Part shown: positions 1-11,050 of the stretch, in pieces
How the letters are laid out: the number at the start of each line of letters is the position of its first letter
How positions within the stretch are numbered: the stretch's first letter is position 1
NCBI GenBank assembly: GCA_004194705.1
Contig: SADC01001279.1
Span: 682,001-746,000 of the forward strand
Direction: 5' to 3'
Length of the DNA: 64,000 bases
DNA from: Ditylenchus dipsaci
Lineage: Eukaryota > Nematoda > Chromadorea > Rhabditida > Anguinidae
Notes under the pieces: model-generated
Database searches by the model: none
Told to the model about the DNA's origin: nothing
What the model saw: only the letters and a program-made list of their open reading frames with translations
Position numbers and translations under genes: made by a program

Positions 1-22
1 TTGGCGCAAAAAGACTTTTTTG

Positions 23-866
23 TAGAGACAGAAACAAGACAAGATCTTGGCCAAGATTTTGTCTTGTCTTGCCCCAATTTTGACTGAAAATCTTGTCTTG
101 GGATCTTGCTTGGTCATTTCTAGGAATCTTGGTCTTGGTATTATGGTCAATCTTGTATGCAAAATTTACAAAACACCCGACTACCCATTTTATCGTTTTT
201 AGGGCCCATAGCATACCTGATTTCTGTTTTTGGGCTTCATACAAGATTAAAAAATGGCGGGAAAGGACAATTCCGTCCCACCCGCCGTCCCGAAATCCCG
301 CCTGAACATTTTCCAACAATATCTTGTCCCGGTGTCCCGTCTGGAAAAGAATTATACAAATTTCGTCCCGTGTCGTCCCAAAAATGTCGAACTTGCATCT
401 CTAATAAAACACACGTCAAACAATATAAAAAGCACATGATCAAAAACAGGGAAACATAGTGCGTAAAAATTATAAACACTAGCCACAAGTTTTGCTATAA
501 AAATGGTCACCTGTTAAAAACTGTCAAAATTGTCTAAACAGTCAACTTTCGATTTTAAGAACCCTCGATTTAACGAAACTCTTAATTTATCGAACTTTTT
601 TCAACGCCTATTCTGCCAGTGATTAAATAAAATGACCAAAATTTGCTCTTGATATAACAAAACTCTCGGTTTAACGAACATTTTTTCCGGTCTCCAAGGG
701 TTCGTTAAATCAATCGAGAGTTGCCTGTATAAATCTTGGTTTTTAGCCAAGATCTTGGCCAAGATCTTGGCTGACCGTTTTCAAAAATCTTGCTCTTGGT
801 CTTGGTCAAAATTTCAGCTAAAAATCTTGTCTTGGAATCTTGCTTGGTCCCCACTTTCTGTCTCTA
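23..866. mobile_element. hAT-like non-autonomous element, CTTGGTCTTG words
   Basis: An 8-bp direct repeat CTTTTTTG lies at 15-22 and 867-874. Just inside it are inverted ends TAGAGACAGAAA and its complement. An 8-bp duplication with TAGAG-type ends is the hAT signature. Both subterminal regions are full of CAAGATCTTGG / CTTGGTCTTG words. No transposase is visible. The interior holds a cluster of CCGTCCCG words (about 262-385) and a separate TA-type MITE (539-727). The element sits inside the left end of the foldback that follows it. Confidence 0.75.
539..727. repeat. MITE, CAGTCAAC ends, TTTAACGAA word
   Basis: The ends CAGTCAACTTTCGAT (left) and its near complement (right, ending GCCTG then TA) form imperfect inverted repeats. 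Inside, the word GATTTAACGAA occurs several times. This is a diverged member of the pogo/Tigger-like MITE group seen many times in this window. The left TA is degraded. Confidence 0.5.
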
Positions 867-1505
867 CTTTTTTGGGTCAAATATTTTTGGTTCAAAAAAA
901 CTTTTTTTTGGGTCAAAAAATACTTTTTTTGGGCCAAAAAGACTTTGTTTGGGGCAAAAAAAACTTTTTTTTGGAGCAAATAGGGTTTTTTTTTGGTGCA
1001 AATTTTTTAGTTGTAATTCTGCATTCCCTTTTATTTTTATCCCTTTCATGAAGTATGTTTTTTGAAGTATGTTTTTTGGGCAAAACTGTTTTTTGGGGGT
1101 TTGCTAAGAAGCTGTTAAATTTTTGCGAGAAAAATCGATTGAGTGGATCAGAATTCCAGTCCGATGGGCTTTATCGCTCAGAAACTTAGCTTAGGGTGGT
1201 TCAAAGCGGAATAACGTGCAATGCTGAGCGATAACGTCCATCTGACTGGAATTCTGATCCGCTCAATCGATTTTTCTCGCAAAAATTTAATAGCTTCTTA
1301 GTAAACCCTTAAAAACAGTTTTGCCCCAAAAAACATACTTCATGTGTTAGAAAAATAAAAGGGAATGCAGAATTACAATTAAAAAAATTTGCACCAAAAA
1401 AAAAGCAAATTTGCTCCAAAAAAAGTTTTTTTTGCCCCAAAAAAAGTCTTTTTGTTCCAGCTAAATTTTGACCCCAAAAAGTCTTTTTGCTAAAAAAAAA
1501 GCTTT
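867..1505. repeat. Foldback element with GGGGCAAAAAGAC words
   Basis: A long imperfect palindrome. The arm at about 1100-1185 (with AGTGGATCAGAATTCCAGT) pairs with about 1225-1310. The outer arms carry repeated TTTTTGGGGCAAAAAGACTT words at 870-1000 and 1380-1505. The loop is centred near 1200. No coding capacity is apparent; the short open frames are translations of the repeat. Related words recur at 2695-2800. Confidence 0.7.
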
Positions 1506-1521
1506 GTCCTTTCTTTGTGTA

Positions 1522-2299
1522 CAGGGTGTCCCAGAAAAAAAAACCCCTACCCTTCAAGGGCACCATATGACCAATTGCATACTACAATTTTTTGATAATT
1601 TCATGTCATTTTGTAGCCCTGGAAATTCTCTATCGAATTTATGAAAACATTTCATTAATGAGAATTTTTTTGGATACATTGACAAAACGAAACTCAAAAC
1701 TTCAATTTCAAATCCCGGAATTTTCCGTTTTTTTTTAAATTGTAGAATATTCAAAATTTTTTTTTTAAAAGCTGTGAATTTCATGATGTAGCGCACAAAA
1801 TTCACTTTACAGAAAAAAAATTAGATCTGAGTGTTGAGATATGGTCTTTTGAAAACAAAAACTCAGAATGAAAAAATCCAATTTTTCAAAATGCCCATAA
1901 ACTTCCAAAATGACCTAAAATGTGTTAAGAACCAAAAAACAACTTTTCTGAACAAGTTCACAAAATCGTTACGTACCAATCGAAAGAGGAGAACAAGAGC
2001 TAAAAAATTATGTGTTCGAGACATATCTGGGAAAAAAATTCGCTATAAATAAGCAGCCTAAAAATAAGTTACGAATTTTTTACTTTAACAAAAACTGAAA
2101 ATTCCGGGATTTGAAATTGAAGTTTTGAGTTTCGTTACCTCAATGTATCCAAAAACAAATTCTCGGTAATAAAATGTTTTTGTACATTCGATAGAGAATT
2201 TCCAGGGCTACAAAATGACATGAACTTTTTGAAAAGTGTTATATGCAATTGGTCATCTGGTGCCCTTGAAGGGTAGGGGTTTTTTCTGGGACACCCTGT
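1522..2299. mobile_element. MITE with CAGGGTGTCCC inverted ends, TA target
   Basis: The element begins CAGGGTGTCCCAGAAAAAA and ends with its complement. Each end is flanked by TA (1520-1521 and 2300-2301), as for Tc1/mariner-type insertion. The inverted repeats extend about 215 bp (1522-1737 against 2085-2299). The centre shows no transposase. A fragment of the same interior (GAGTGTTGAGATATGGTCTT) recurs near 10500. Confidence 0.8.
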
Positions 2300-2627
2300 A
2301 GTTTACGAGACATTGATGCGAAAACACGGTAATAAAGTTATTTAAAGTTAGGGAACCCACAAAAAATTTCTCAAAAAGGGTGAAACGTCCCGTTACCCAA
2401 TCTTGACGCTGGATTTCCTGGATAAAGTGGTGGATTTTATTTCTTTTAATTTAAATTTGAAGAAAATAGTGGTAAACTAAATTTTAAAAATTAATTTCAT
2501 GCTGCGATTTATTTTTTTTGATTCAATGCGAAGGGGCGTTTCCGTTAAAAGTGCATTTTTTGATTTTGCGCATTTAATTATTTTTATTTTTGGGTGTTTG
2601 AAACAGCAAAAGACGTTTTCTGTAATA

Positions 2628-3017
2628 CAGTCAATTCTTGCTATAGTGACACCCCTCGGGACCGGCCTTGGGGTGTCACTATAGCGAGGGCAAAGCTTTT
2701 CATTGCTGCAAAAAGACTTTTTTTGCGTCAAAAAGAATTTTTTCGCTGCAAAAGGACTTTTTTTGCGCCAAAAAACTTTTTTTGCTGCTAATTTTGAGTG
2801 CTGCAAAAGGCTCTACCCTGTTAGCGCCCAACCGTTACATTTTTAAGTAATTAGTTTGCTACATATGGTTTTTCTTACTAATTTTGTGGACATTCTTATT
2901 TACAAGTTCATACTCAAATTGATGCCAGAGAGCAGGACTGCATTTTGAGCGTTAGGTTGTAAATGACAATAGTGAGGGTGTTCCTATAGCGAGGTGTCAC
3001 TATAGCGGGGTTGACCG
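2628..3017. repeat. MITE, CAGTCAA ends, TATAGTGACACC word
   Basis: It is flanked by TA (2626-2627 and 3018-3019). The left end CAGTCAATTCTTGC is followed by the word TATAGTGACACC. The right end carries TATAGCGAGGTGTCACTATAGCG and then GGTTGACCG. The word is used four times. It belongs to the word-variable pogo/Tigger-like group. Confidence 0.65.
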
Positions 3018-3349
3018 TATTGCAGAAGACGTTGTTACCGCGAATATTTCCTTGTTTTAGATGTTGTGTATTATCAGTCAATCACATGTGAGTGCATTGA
3101 TCACATCACCCAAAAATCAATTGTGATGGGAACACAGAAAAGTGAAACGTGGCTAAAATAAGTGCGGAAAATTTTTTATTATTGAGATGATGCTTTCAAT
3201 TGATTTTACAATTCGAAAGATTCCTGAAGGAAAAAAACTTGCTAAGTAACACCTTGAATACTAAAAACAAACAAATTAGCACAAATGATTTTATTCTCTA
3301 ATATATTTTTTAATTGCTAGTCACATTAATAATTTACAGTTTTACTTCT

Positions 3350-4640
3350 TCACTGTATCTCATACCAATAATTAGGCACACATACAGGTCGTGGCGGACA
3401 AGGAGTGGTTATACAATAGACCACTCGCACTTCACAGTGTTCCCAAGGGCGACATCGGTGGAATCTGCAGGCTGAAATCATAAAGAAGATATAGTTAATA
3501 TAGTTAAGCTGTGGTCTCAATCTTCTTTTTGCCACTTCACTCGAAAATGGTCAAAACTTTTGAGTTATTGAAAAGGTGTATATTGCCGTATCCCATTTTT
3601 ATCGGAATTAAAAAAATAGTAATTCCAAATTTTTGTTTTTGTGCACACTTTATACAGACTATTATAACACAAGTTACCGCTTATTTCGTAGGTCTTCTCA
3701 CTAGCTATACGATGAGTGGGGACATACCTAATAATGATCTGCATGGAGTGGCTGAAAGCTCAATGCCAAAAAATATTTCGAATAGTATGAGGTCGACGTA
3801 TTAGAGCATTTACGGTGTACTTATTTGACAACTAATCGGCTGATGCCGAAATTCGGATCATTTTTGTTTCCCTTGCCCACATCTCTTGCCTACAAGATTG
3901 TACTACCTCAATTTTAAGAATACAAGTTATGGCCATTTCCGAGTGAGGGGGCAAAAAAGAGCTTTATTGGGACCGTAGCTATAGCCGTGTGCAAACTATA
4001 CCTCCACCAGTCAATTGAATTTGACCTTCATTACTGAACTATCCGCAAATTAAAAACAGAGCTTTAATAGTTGGATCGAGTGGTGGGAATTTAGTTCAGT
4101 TAAGTGGTGGGGGTGTAGTTCTATTTAGCCGCCGTGTGAAATGTGTAATCTTACGATTTATGCATTGACTTGGAAGAACACATCTGTCACTGATGGATCA
4201 CGTTGATAACCTGATTTACACTGACAAACTTTTATACCGCCCACATAACATGGCGGACAAAAAGGTATGCGACCGTTGCAAGATCGCTCGCAGATGCACT
4301 CTTTAAATTCTTCGTTGGGACCACATCTTGGAGTACTGGGTTTGGTAGTTGGCTTGGAACTATGTATAGCAGTTGGTTTGGAACTAGGTTTTATAGTAAA
4401 TTCGGTAGTTGATTTAGGACTGGATTTGGTGGTAGATTTGTAACTAGGGCTGGTGGTTGATTTGGGAGGACACTTCTCCGGCGAGATACAGGATCCATTG
4501 TTGTACACAAACCCTTTTTGACATTGGCATCCTTGAAACACACAAACTTTAGGACAGATTCCAGGAGGACCTTCACATGTAGCTTCACAAGATCTAAGAC
4601 GTGCGCACTCTACTCTTTCTTGATTTTCTGGACATGGAGG
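3350..4640 (-). CDS. TIL-domain cysteine-rich protein (protease-inhibitor-like), partial model
   Basis: A minus-strand gene with at least two recognisable exons. Exon 4191-4640 opens after an acceptor (CCACCCAG) and encodes a ten-cysteine trypsin-inhibitor-like domain, with CPENQERVEC near its start and GCQC and GSC near its end. A Lys/Ser/Thr/Pro-rich linker with repeated KPTT-type words follows, then a second cysteine-rich domain starting CGPNEEFKEC. A donor is at GTGACA. Exon 3350-3471 follows TTTCAG and supplies more cysteines (FHRC, EHC, PCPPRPVC) and the stop. The phases do not join directly, so at least one exon between 3471 and 4191 is not located. The signal-peptide exon upstream of 4640 was also not found. 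TIL proteins are usually secreted serine-protease inhibitors; inhibition itself is inferred. The gene is paralogous to that at 9239-9592. Confidence 0.65.
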
Positions 4641-4699
4641 CTGGGTGGCTGGAATTTGAAACTTTCGTCAGAAGATGACCGCATAGACCACTTGTTGTA

Positions 4700-5600
4700 C
4701 ATTGACTGTATTAACCCATTTTTGACGGAATTAATTTTTTATTTTGAGATTTTCAACTTTCGATCTTTATTAATTTTGTGTGAGGTCTTACAAATGTTTT
4801 GCTAAAGTTTACAAAATCTGCTTTTTTCGCTTCTGTGCAACACGCCCCGCCAACTCGCGCTGACGAGGGAGGGACCCTGAAGGCGCACTCAAAATAAGGA
4901 TTCGGTTTGCGGATGCCAAAACAGATTTGTCAATGGGAAATACTAATAAATATTTTTAGTGTTTTTTTTAAATTCTTCTGTTCGCGTCATCTCGGGGCTA
5001 CCAGATAAGCTTTTGATAAAGATGATAGATGTTGTTTGAAAAATTGGGATGAAAAAAACCGCGGATTTTTCAAATATCTGCGGATAGATTTAAAACTTTC
5101 GTCAGAAGATGACCGGGGCACTTTTAGCACTTTGGGGGCACTTTTACACCAGTCACCATACCAATCTGTTCACACACCCATATAACCCTTTTTTAGCCAA
5201 TAATACTCACTTTTTTACCCTTTTTCTTTACAATATGAGATAAATACGGGGGCGGATTCGTTATCAGCGTGTCTGATTTGTTTATATTTGCGTACACGGA
5301 TGTGTACTTAAGGGCGGGGGGGGGGGGGGGGTGGTTGGGACTTAGGGGGGTGGTTCGGTTGCACTTGTGGGTCTGTCAAAATACCATCCTAACAATTTAA
5401 TTTCATGATGAAAAGATCATTTTGAGCTTGAAACTATATTAAAACCCAAAAAACGCAAAAAAAAAACAAAAAAAAAAATAAAAAAAGAAAAAGCACAAGT
5501 TGGGAGTCGAACTCTAGAACATCACCAGGACACTCTCCCACAAGAGCATTAAAATCGAGGGTATGAGTTAGGGGTGTTGTGCTTATTATTATAAATTATT
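4700..5600. other. Gene-free stretch with poly(G) and tRNA-like remnant
   Basis: No coding exon recognised. It contains a pure G run around 5317-5330, an A-rich run near 5455-5490, and a fragment of the dispersed GATCAGCGTATCTGATTTG family near 5255-5280. A tRNA-derived remnant lies at 5498-5570 on the minus strand. Confidence 0.5.
5498..5570 (-). repeat. tRNA-derived (SINE-like) remnant
   Basis: Read on the minus strand, the segment ends with GAGTTCGACTCCC, a good B-box-like motif, preceded by a TGCTCTTGTGGG segment that could be a degenerate A box. The adjacent plus-strand A/T-rich run could be a tail remnant. It does not fold into a convincing intact tRNA, so I call it tRNA-derived. Confidence 0.3.
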
Positions 5601-5661
5601 CTTTTGTAGAAATACCGAGGGTATTTCGGCGCTTCGCGGCGAACGTTGGGGTTTTCTGAAT

Positions 5662-7487
5662 ATGCAACACCCTGTTCTATGGCTTGAGAACTCATACTCT
5701 TTGGAGGAAGGGTGCAAAGAAAATAAAAGGAAGAAGGAAGCTATTCTGGCAGCGATCGATAGTGGAAGCAAAGCAAAGCGGCGCATCTTAAACCGGGCAA
5801 ACATGAGCAAATGGAAGAGGCTCTTCTCATTTGGCACAAGCAAATCAGAAGCAAAAACATCCCAGTGACCGGCGATTTGTTGAAGGTATCCATAGATTTT
5901 TTGTTGTTTTTCATCAAGCCTTTTCAAATATAATTTACCTACTTTAAGGAACAGGCGCTGGCGATTGCGGCTCAAATGAGAATTTTAGGCTTCGAAGCGA
6001 GTAATGGATGGCTCGAAAAATTCAAGGACCGCCACGGAATTCGCTTCAAGGATTTACAAGGTGAAGCTGGAGCAGTCAGCATCAGTTCACTTCGCGAGTG
6101 GCAGCAGCGGGTTCTTTCTCAGGCGCTGGCAGAATTTTCAGCTAATGATATTTTCAACGTCGATGAAACAGGATTGTTTTGGCAGCTTCTACCAAACAAG
6201 ACAATGGTGTATAAAGGTATGTTGTCGTACATTTCATTTTCGAGTCATTGTTAAATTATGATGCATTAAGGTGACAATTGTGCTGGGGTTAAAAAAAGTA
6301 AGGAACGCATAACCGTGCTTGTGGGTGCCAATATGACAGGGACTGAAAAGCTACCGCTGCTAGTCATCGAAAGATCAGCTAAACCTCGCTGTTTCAAGAA
6401 CAGAGAAGTGCCAGTGAACTACGAAGCAAATTCTAAGGCTTGGATGACAGGTCTATCTAAGCTCGCCTTATTTTTAGATGATTACTTGTTTTTTAGGAAC
6501 AATATTCGAAGCACACCTGAAGAGGTGGGACCGAAAGCTCAAGAAAAATAACCGCAAAGTTCTATTATTTCTGGACAATTGCAGCGCTCATCCAATCAAT
6601 GTTAAGCTCGAAAGCATCACCGTAAAATTTTTCCCGCCAAACACGACTGCCCTTTCACAGGTATTTTTATTACTGTAAACTTGAACCGATTAGGTCGACT
6701 TTTAGCCAATGGATCAAGGCGTTATTCAAAACCTGAAAATACACTATAGAAAGCTCGTATTGCGCTAGCGTATTACTGAAATTGAGCTCAACAGTGACTA
6801 CAAGCTTAATCTACTGAAAGCCCTCTATCTGCTTCGAAGAGCTTGGGATCAGGTCACAGGGGATACTATCGAGAATTGCTTCCGCCATGCCAAATTCATT
6901 CACAAGGTTAATAAGACAGTTCTAAAACATATGCGCACAATGCATTTTCGTTATGATTTTAGGAAATGGCTGAAGAACCAGGCGCTGGCTATGAAGAGAA
7001 GAATATGGAAGATGATCTCGGTAATGGTCTGGTGAATGACGCCATGAAGGAAATGCTCGATGCTTGGAATGACTTGGAAAAGCTAGAAGGAATTGAAACT
7101 GGAGCTACTATAGACGACTTCTTGAATATCGATGAATTGGTTGAAACATGTATGATAGTTAAAATAAATGCTATAAAGACTTATTATTTACTTGTAGGTG
7201 GTGCTCTCACACTCGCTGAAATCATTGAAGATGTTGCTCCAATCAATGCGGATGGCGCTGACGAGAATGAAGACAATGAAGCCATGGAAGTTGGAGAGAT
7301 CGAACAAGAGCAGCCACTGAATGAAGCGCAGCGCCATCTACAATTTGTTCGTCAATATCTGTAAGAAAACTCTGCTGATTTCAGAATACTCCGTCACAGT
7401 GACGCCCTTGATGATTACCTCTTTAATGAGCGCGAAAAGAAGCAAAAGCAGACAAATATTACTGAATTCATCTTGTCTAGCCGTTGA
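5662..7487 (+). pseudogene. pogo/Tigger-type DDE transposase, decayed, with introns
   Basis: Exons end or start at 5885, 5949-6216, 6271-6450, 6497-6660, 6706-6906, 6963-7149, 7198-7360 and 7385-7487, all with GT..AG borders and matching phases. In order they show a CENP-B/Psq-like N-terminal HTH (KENKRKKEAILAAIDSGSK), a second HTH region (ASNGWLEKFKDRHGI), and a DDE core. The three acidic positions are NVDETGLFW, LLFLDNCSAH and PMDQGVIQNLK. An acidic C-terminal tail follows. Two lesions are visible: a frame change near 5812 between the two HTH regions, and an in-frame TAG at 6766-6768. This family mobilises elements with TA targets, such as the many CAGTCAAACCTC MITEs here; that pairing is inference. 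No clear 5' inverted end was found. A 3' end with the right sequence lies at 7700. Confidence 0.85.
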
Positions 7488-7559
7488 TTAATGTTTGTTG
7501 GGTTCAGTTGTTATTATTGTTCAAAATAAAATTGTATTTTCGTAGAATTTGAACTATTA

Positions 7560-7700
7560 CCGTAAAACCTCGATTTAACGACCCCTTTTTTAATATCTGG
7601 TATGGAAGCCTCGATTTAACGACCCCCCAATATAACGACCCCTCGATTTAACGACCCCTAGAGCCGGTCCTCAGGGGGTCGTTAAATCGAGGTTTGACTG
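7560..7700. repeat. MITE or element end, TTTAACGACCCC word
   Basis: Flanked by TA at 7558-7559 and 7701-7702. The left end is CGTAAAACCTCG and the right end is CGAGGTTTGACTG. The word TTTAACGACCCC or TATAACGACCCC is repeated six times. It lies 70 bp beyond the Tigger transposase stop, so it may be that transposon's own 3' end or an independent MITE. Confidence 0.65.
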
Positions 7701-7740
7701 TATTTCAAATTCCTTTAAGGACAATAAACTTACAAACAAC

Positions 7741-8342
7741 CAGTGATGTATTTTTCCCATTTTTCGCTCCGGCTCTGGCTCCGAAATCGCAATTTGAAAA
7801 AATTTGCTCCGGCTCTCGCTCCGGGCTCCTCAGTTTTAAAAATTTGCTCCGGCTCTTGCTCCCGGCTCTTAACTTTGAAAAATTTGCTCCGGCTCTTGCT
7901 CCCGGCTCTTAACTTTGAAAAATTTGCTCCGGCTCTTGCTCCGGGCTCTCAACTTCAAAAAATTTGCTCCGGCTCTTGCTCTGAGCTATCAATTTTGAAA
8001 ACTTCGCTCCGGCTCTGGCTCCGAACAAAAGGCAGAAACAGAAAATTATACGTATATATTCATTATACGCATACAAAATATGAATATATGATTTAAATTT
8101 TCTCTAAATATGGCTCTGAGCTCTTTTTATGAAAAAATTTGCTCCGGATTCTGCTCCGAGATTTTTATTTGAAAAAATTTGCTCCGGATTTGGCTCAGAG
8201 ATTTTAATTTCAAAAAATTCGCTCCGGCTCTTGCTCCGGGCTCTTGAGTTTGGAAAATTTGCTCCAGCTCTGGCTCCTGCTCGGAGCCAGAGCCAGAGCA
8301 GAGCCAGAGCGAGAGCCAGAGCCGGAGATTTATACATCACTG
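7741..8342. mobile_element. hAT-like element built of GCTCCGGCTC words
   Basis: Perfect 8-bp target duplication CAAACAAC at 7733-7740 and 8343-8350. The ends are CAGTGATGTA and TACATCACTG. The body consists of diverged units of about 58 bp, each with GCTCCGGCTCTTGCTCC followed by an A/T-rich spacer ending TTTGAAAAATTT. The orientation inverts near the right end (GAGCCAGAGCC). No transposase. Confidence 0.85.
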
Positions 8343-8429
8343 CAAACAACACAACAATTGGTAATTCAAATATTTGTTATCCTAAGAGGAATGTGAAATA
8401 TGACACCCAAATTGCACCTCTAAGAGTAG

Positions 8430-9190
8430 TTTAAGAAACAAATCAGATACGCTGATCACGAACCCGGTGTCCGAATTTTAGGTTTGCCTAGTACAAAAAA
8501 TATACGTCAAAGACTCAAAAGAGTTAGGACGACTAGTAAACTTCAAAGGCCTTTTTCGTCTTGCCTACCCTAAGTTTTTTACGAACTTTTTTGTCAGAAA
8601 GACGTAAAATGAAATTCTTTCTGATGGACTATAGTTTAGGAGGGTGCATGCCGATTTCCAATTTTATGGCGGTTTTTTCGCCAAAATTTAGTGTTCGAAA
8701 AATGGGCGCTAGTATAGAACACCCCCCCCCATAAATCGGACCTTTTCAAAATCGCTGTAACCACCCTTTCAAACAACAAGTTTAGGCTTAGCCCTTAGGC
8801 TTGGGGAGTAGGCCAGCGTACGGAAGTTGTGACTAATAAATAGTTTACGCATATTTTCCGGGGTCTGGGACATAAATTTGGGTACTCTTCACTTAAGTTT
8901 TAAAAAGAAAAATTCATTGGGGTGTATTGGGTCAAAAAATGCTGATTTTTCGAAAATGGTAAAACCGAGTAGCGCCGAAAAAGCTTTTCAATGACTGTGC
9001 GTTACTGAATTATTACTCAGCATAAATTGTTTTGAGAAATTTATTGGGTTTGCTGAGTGCCAATCTCCGGGAGGCCACAGCTTTGCGAATTTGATAGAAA
9101 AGATGGCCGATTTATCTGTTATCGCACTCAACACATCGTAGACTTTCATTTGAACCCAAAAAGAAAATTTCCCATTTTCTGAAGGGTCTT
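8430..9190. repeat. Dispersed foldback family fragment
   Basis: It contains GATACGCTGATCACGAACCCGG-type sequence (8448 onward), GTCAGAAAGACG, GTTCGAAAAATGGG and GGAGGCCACAGCT blocks. The same blocks occur in the same relation in the large palindrome at 35560-37350. A CGCTAGTATAGAACACCCCC poly(C) end is embedded near 8705. No coding exon seen. Confidence 0.5.
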
Positions 9191-9238
9191 AAAAAATTAC
9201 ATTTATCGATTACTACCGATTAGTGCTTAAAATCTTAC

Positions 9239-9592
9239 AAATTGCACTGGTAGTAAATTGATCAGTCTTCTGTGTGCTTGCTATTGAAGGGGTTGGAGTG
9301 GTGGATGATTTGGATGGACACTGTTGCGGTAAAATACAAGAGCCGTTGTGGTATACAAATTCTGCTTTGCACTGACATCCCGAGTTATCACAAAATTCTC
9401 GGCAAAGCTGAGGAGGACCTTGGCAAGAAATTTCGCAGGCAGGAGGGCGTGCGCACTCGACTCTTTCTTGGTTAGGTGGACATGGAGGCGGAGTGTCTTT
9501 AAAATATTTTTAAATTTATACTTTTTTTTCAAATTTTTCATAAACTTACTTTGAGCGTATGCAGAGACAAGGAACAAAGGAAGTAGCACAAA
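9239..9592 (-). CDS. TIL-domain cysteine-rich secreted protein, 5' exons incomplete
   Basis: Minus strand. Exon 9550 to about 9592 encodes the hydrophobic end of a signal peptide (LLPLFLVSAYAQ) and ends at GTAAGT in phase 1. Exon 9239-9496 joins in phase and encodes a ten-cysteine TIL domain running from CPPNQERVEC to GCQC and GSC, then a Ser/Thr/Pro tail. It ends at a GTAAGA donor, so further 3' exons exist below 9239 but were not identified. No ATG is visible in the signal exon; it follows a possible acceptor (TTTTAG), so the start is probably in an upstream exon. Similarity to the gene at 3350-4640, including the QERVECAR block, shows a local duplication. A protease-inhibitor role is inferred from the family. 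Confidence 0.65.
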
Positions 9593-9599
9593 CTAAAAT

Positions 9600-10670
9600 T
9601 GTATACCGTAAAAACTCTATTAATAAGCTCAGCACAGTGTTGAACTCTACGTTAGACGAACGAAAAAAATTGTGTGGAATGCTTAATAATTAAAAATAAT
9701 GCCCTTTTAAGGTGAAAATTCCGGTCTAATTCCATCCGGAAGATGGACAGGAATTTTCACCTTCAAAAGGTATTTTTTCTTTGCTAAATAGGCATTTAAC
9801 ACAATGTTCTTTGTCCATGCATTCAATACTGTGCTGAATAACACCAAATGTTTTCGAAAAAATTGACAATAAATCACAAAAATATTCGGGAATCCTGGTT
9901 TTGACTCGAAAAAATTCCGGGCCAACTATATTAGAAATCCATTTTTATGGATTTGAATTTCAATTTAATAGGTGTTCGCAATTAGTTTGCAACGGACTTT
10001 TGAGCTAGTTATTTTAAATAAAGATGTTTTTATGAAAAAAAAATTCAAACCCTAATTTTTGAAGCTCTGTTTATTCTCTTTCGAATAACATACATTTTTT
10101 TTTAAATATTTTAGAATAGTCATCTTATGTCTTGAAACACCTGGCAGGTCATTTTGAGAGGGCGTTATAGCTTTTCTAATGAAAGTTTTGCCAGTGAGAT
10201 CCTTTTGCCAATGGCATCTTTTTCCGATGAGATCACTCCGCCAATGGTATGTTTTTGTCAGTAGCTTCTTTTCTCAAGTATTCTTATTATCTTGCCGTTA
10301 AATTACCACTCATTTTGTAGCCAGTGAGATGAGATTGACAAAAATTTCATTGGCGAAATGATTACGTCCCATTTTCAGAAGTCAACAGGCATTATCACCG
10401 CTTTATTTGGTCAAATGTTTCGTTGAATATCGAGCGTTACGACAACATCTAATTTTCATGTTGTAGCGCAGTTAATGACTTTAAAGGATTTTTTTTTAAT
10501 CTGAGTGTTGAGATATGGTCTTTTGAAAAATATCAATTTCTTCAAAAATCACTAAAATCCGAAAAATTGATAAAAATTTGGAATTTGGTGATTTTTTAAA
10601 AGAAATGGTTAAAGGTAGAAATTGATTATTTTCAAAAGCGCACATCTCGACACTCAGATTGTCGAGAATA
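9600..10670. other. Intergenic repeat remnants
   Basis: No exon recognised. A CCGTAAAAACTCTATTAATA end (9605) resembles the CCGTA MITE family. Sequence near 10495-10520 matches the interior of the CAGGGTGTCCC MITE at 1522-2299. Confidence 0.4.
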
Positions 10671-10674
10671 ATTA

Positions 10675-10828
10675 CCGTAAATCCTCTAATAGAGCCCCGG
10701 GGGCTTTATTTTTCAATCCCTGAAAAATCTTGAGATTGTCAATCAAAAATGGTGCTAACTCTGAAACTCTAGTCAAAAATCGAGGGGGGGCTCTATTAGA
10801 GAGGGGGGCTCTATTAGAGGATTTACGG
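10675..10828. repeat. MITE, CCGTAAATCCTCTAAT ends, AGAGCCCC word
   Basis: Flanked by TA on both sides (10673-10674, 10829-10830). The inverted ends CCGTAAATCCTCTAATAGAG are near perfect. The word CTCTATTAGAG plus GGGGGG is repeated next to the right end. It is a compact 154-bp member of the CCGTA family. Confidence 0.75.
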
Positions 10829-10854
10829 TATGTAAAGTGGATTCTATAGCGCCA

Positions 10855-11050
10855 GGAGCCACTTTCAGGTCGGCGGATAGAGTAAGGATCAAGAGTTACT
10901 CGTGATCCTACTCGCCCATCTGAAAGCGGATCAATAGATCAAGAGTTACTCTTGATCTTTGATCCTACTCGTCGTGTCTGAAACACGATCAATAGATCAC
11001 GAGTAACTTTTGATCCTTACTCTATCCGCGACCTAAAAGTGGCTCCAGTT
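10855..11050. repeat. Palindrome with GATCAAGAGTTACTC words
   Basis: The arms begin GGAGCCACTTTCAGGTCG and end with the complement near 11050. Inside, GATCAAGAGTTACTCTTGATC-type words occur in both orientations four times. Likely a small foldback element; no flanking duplication identified. Confidence 0.6.

Noticed and set aside
1831..2052. 73-codon basic plus-strand frame
   Set aside because: Lies between the inverted repeats of the CAGGGTGTCCC MITE, has no family signal, and is A-rich low-complexity sequence.
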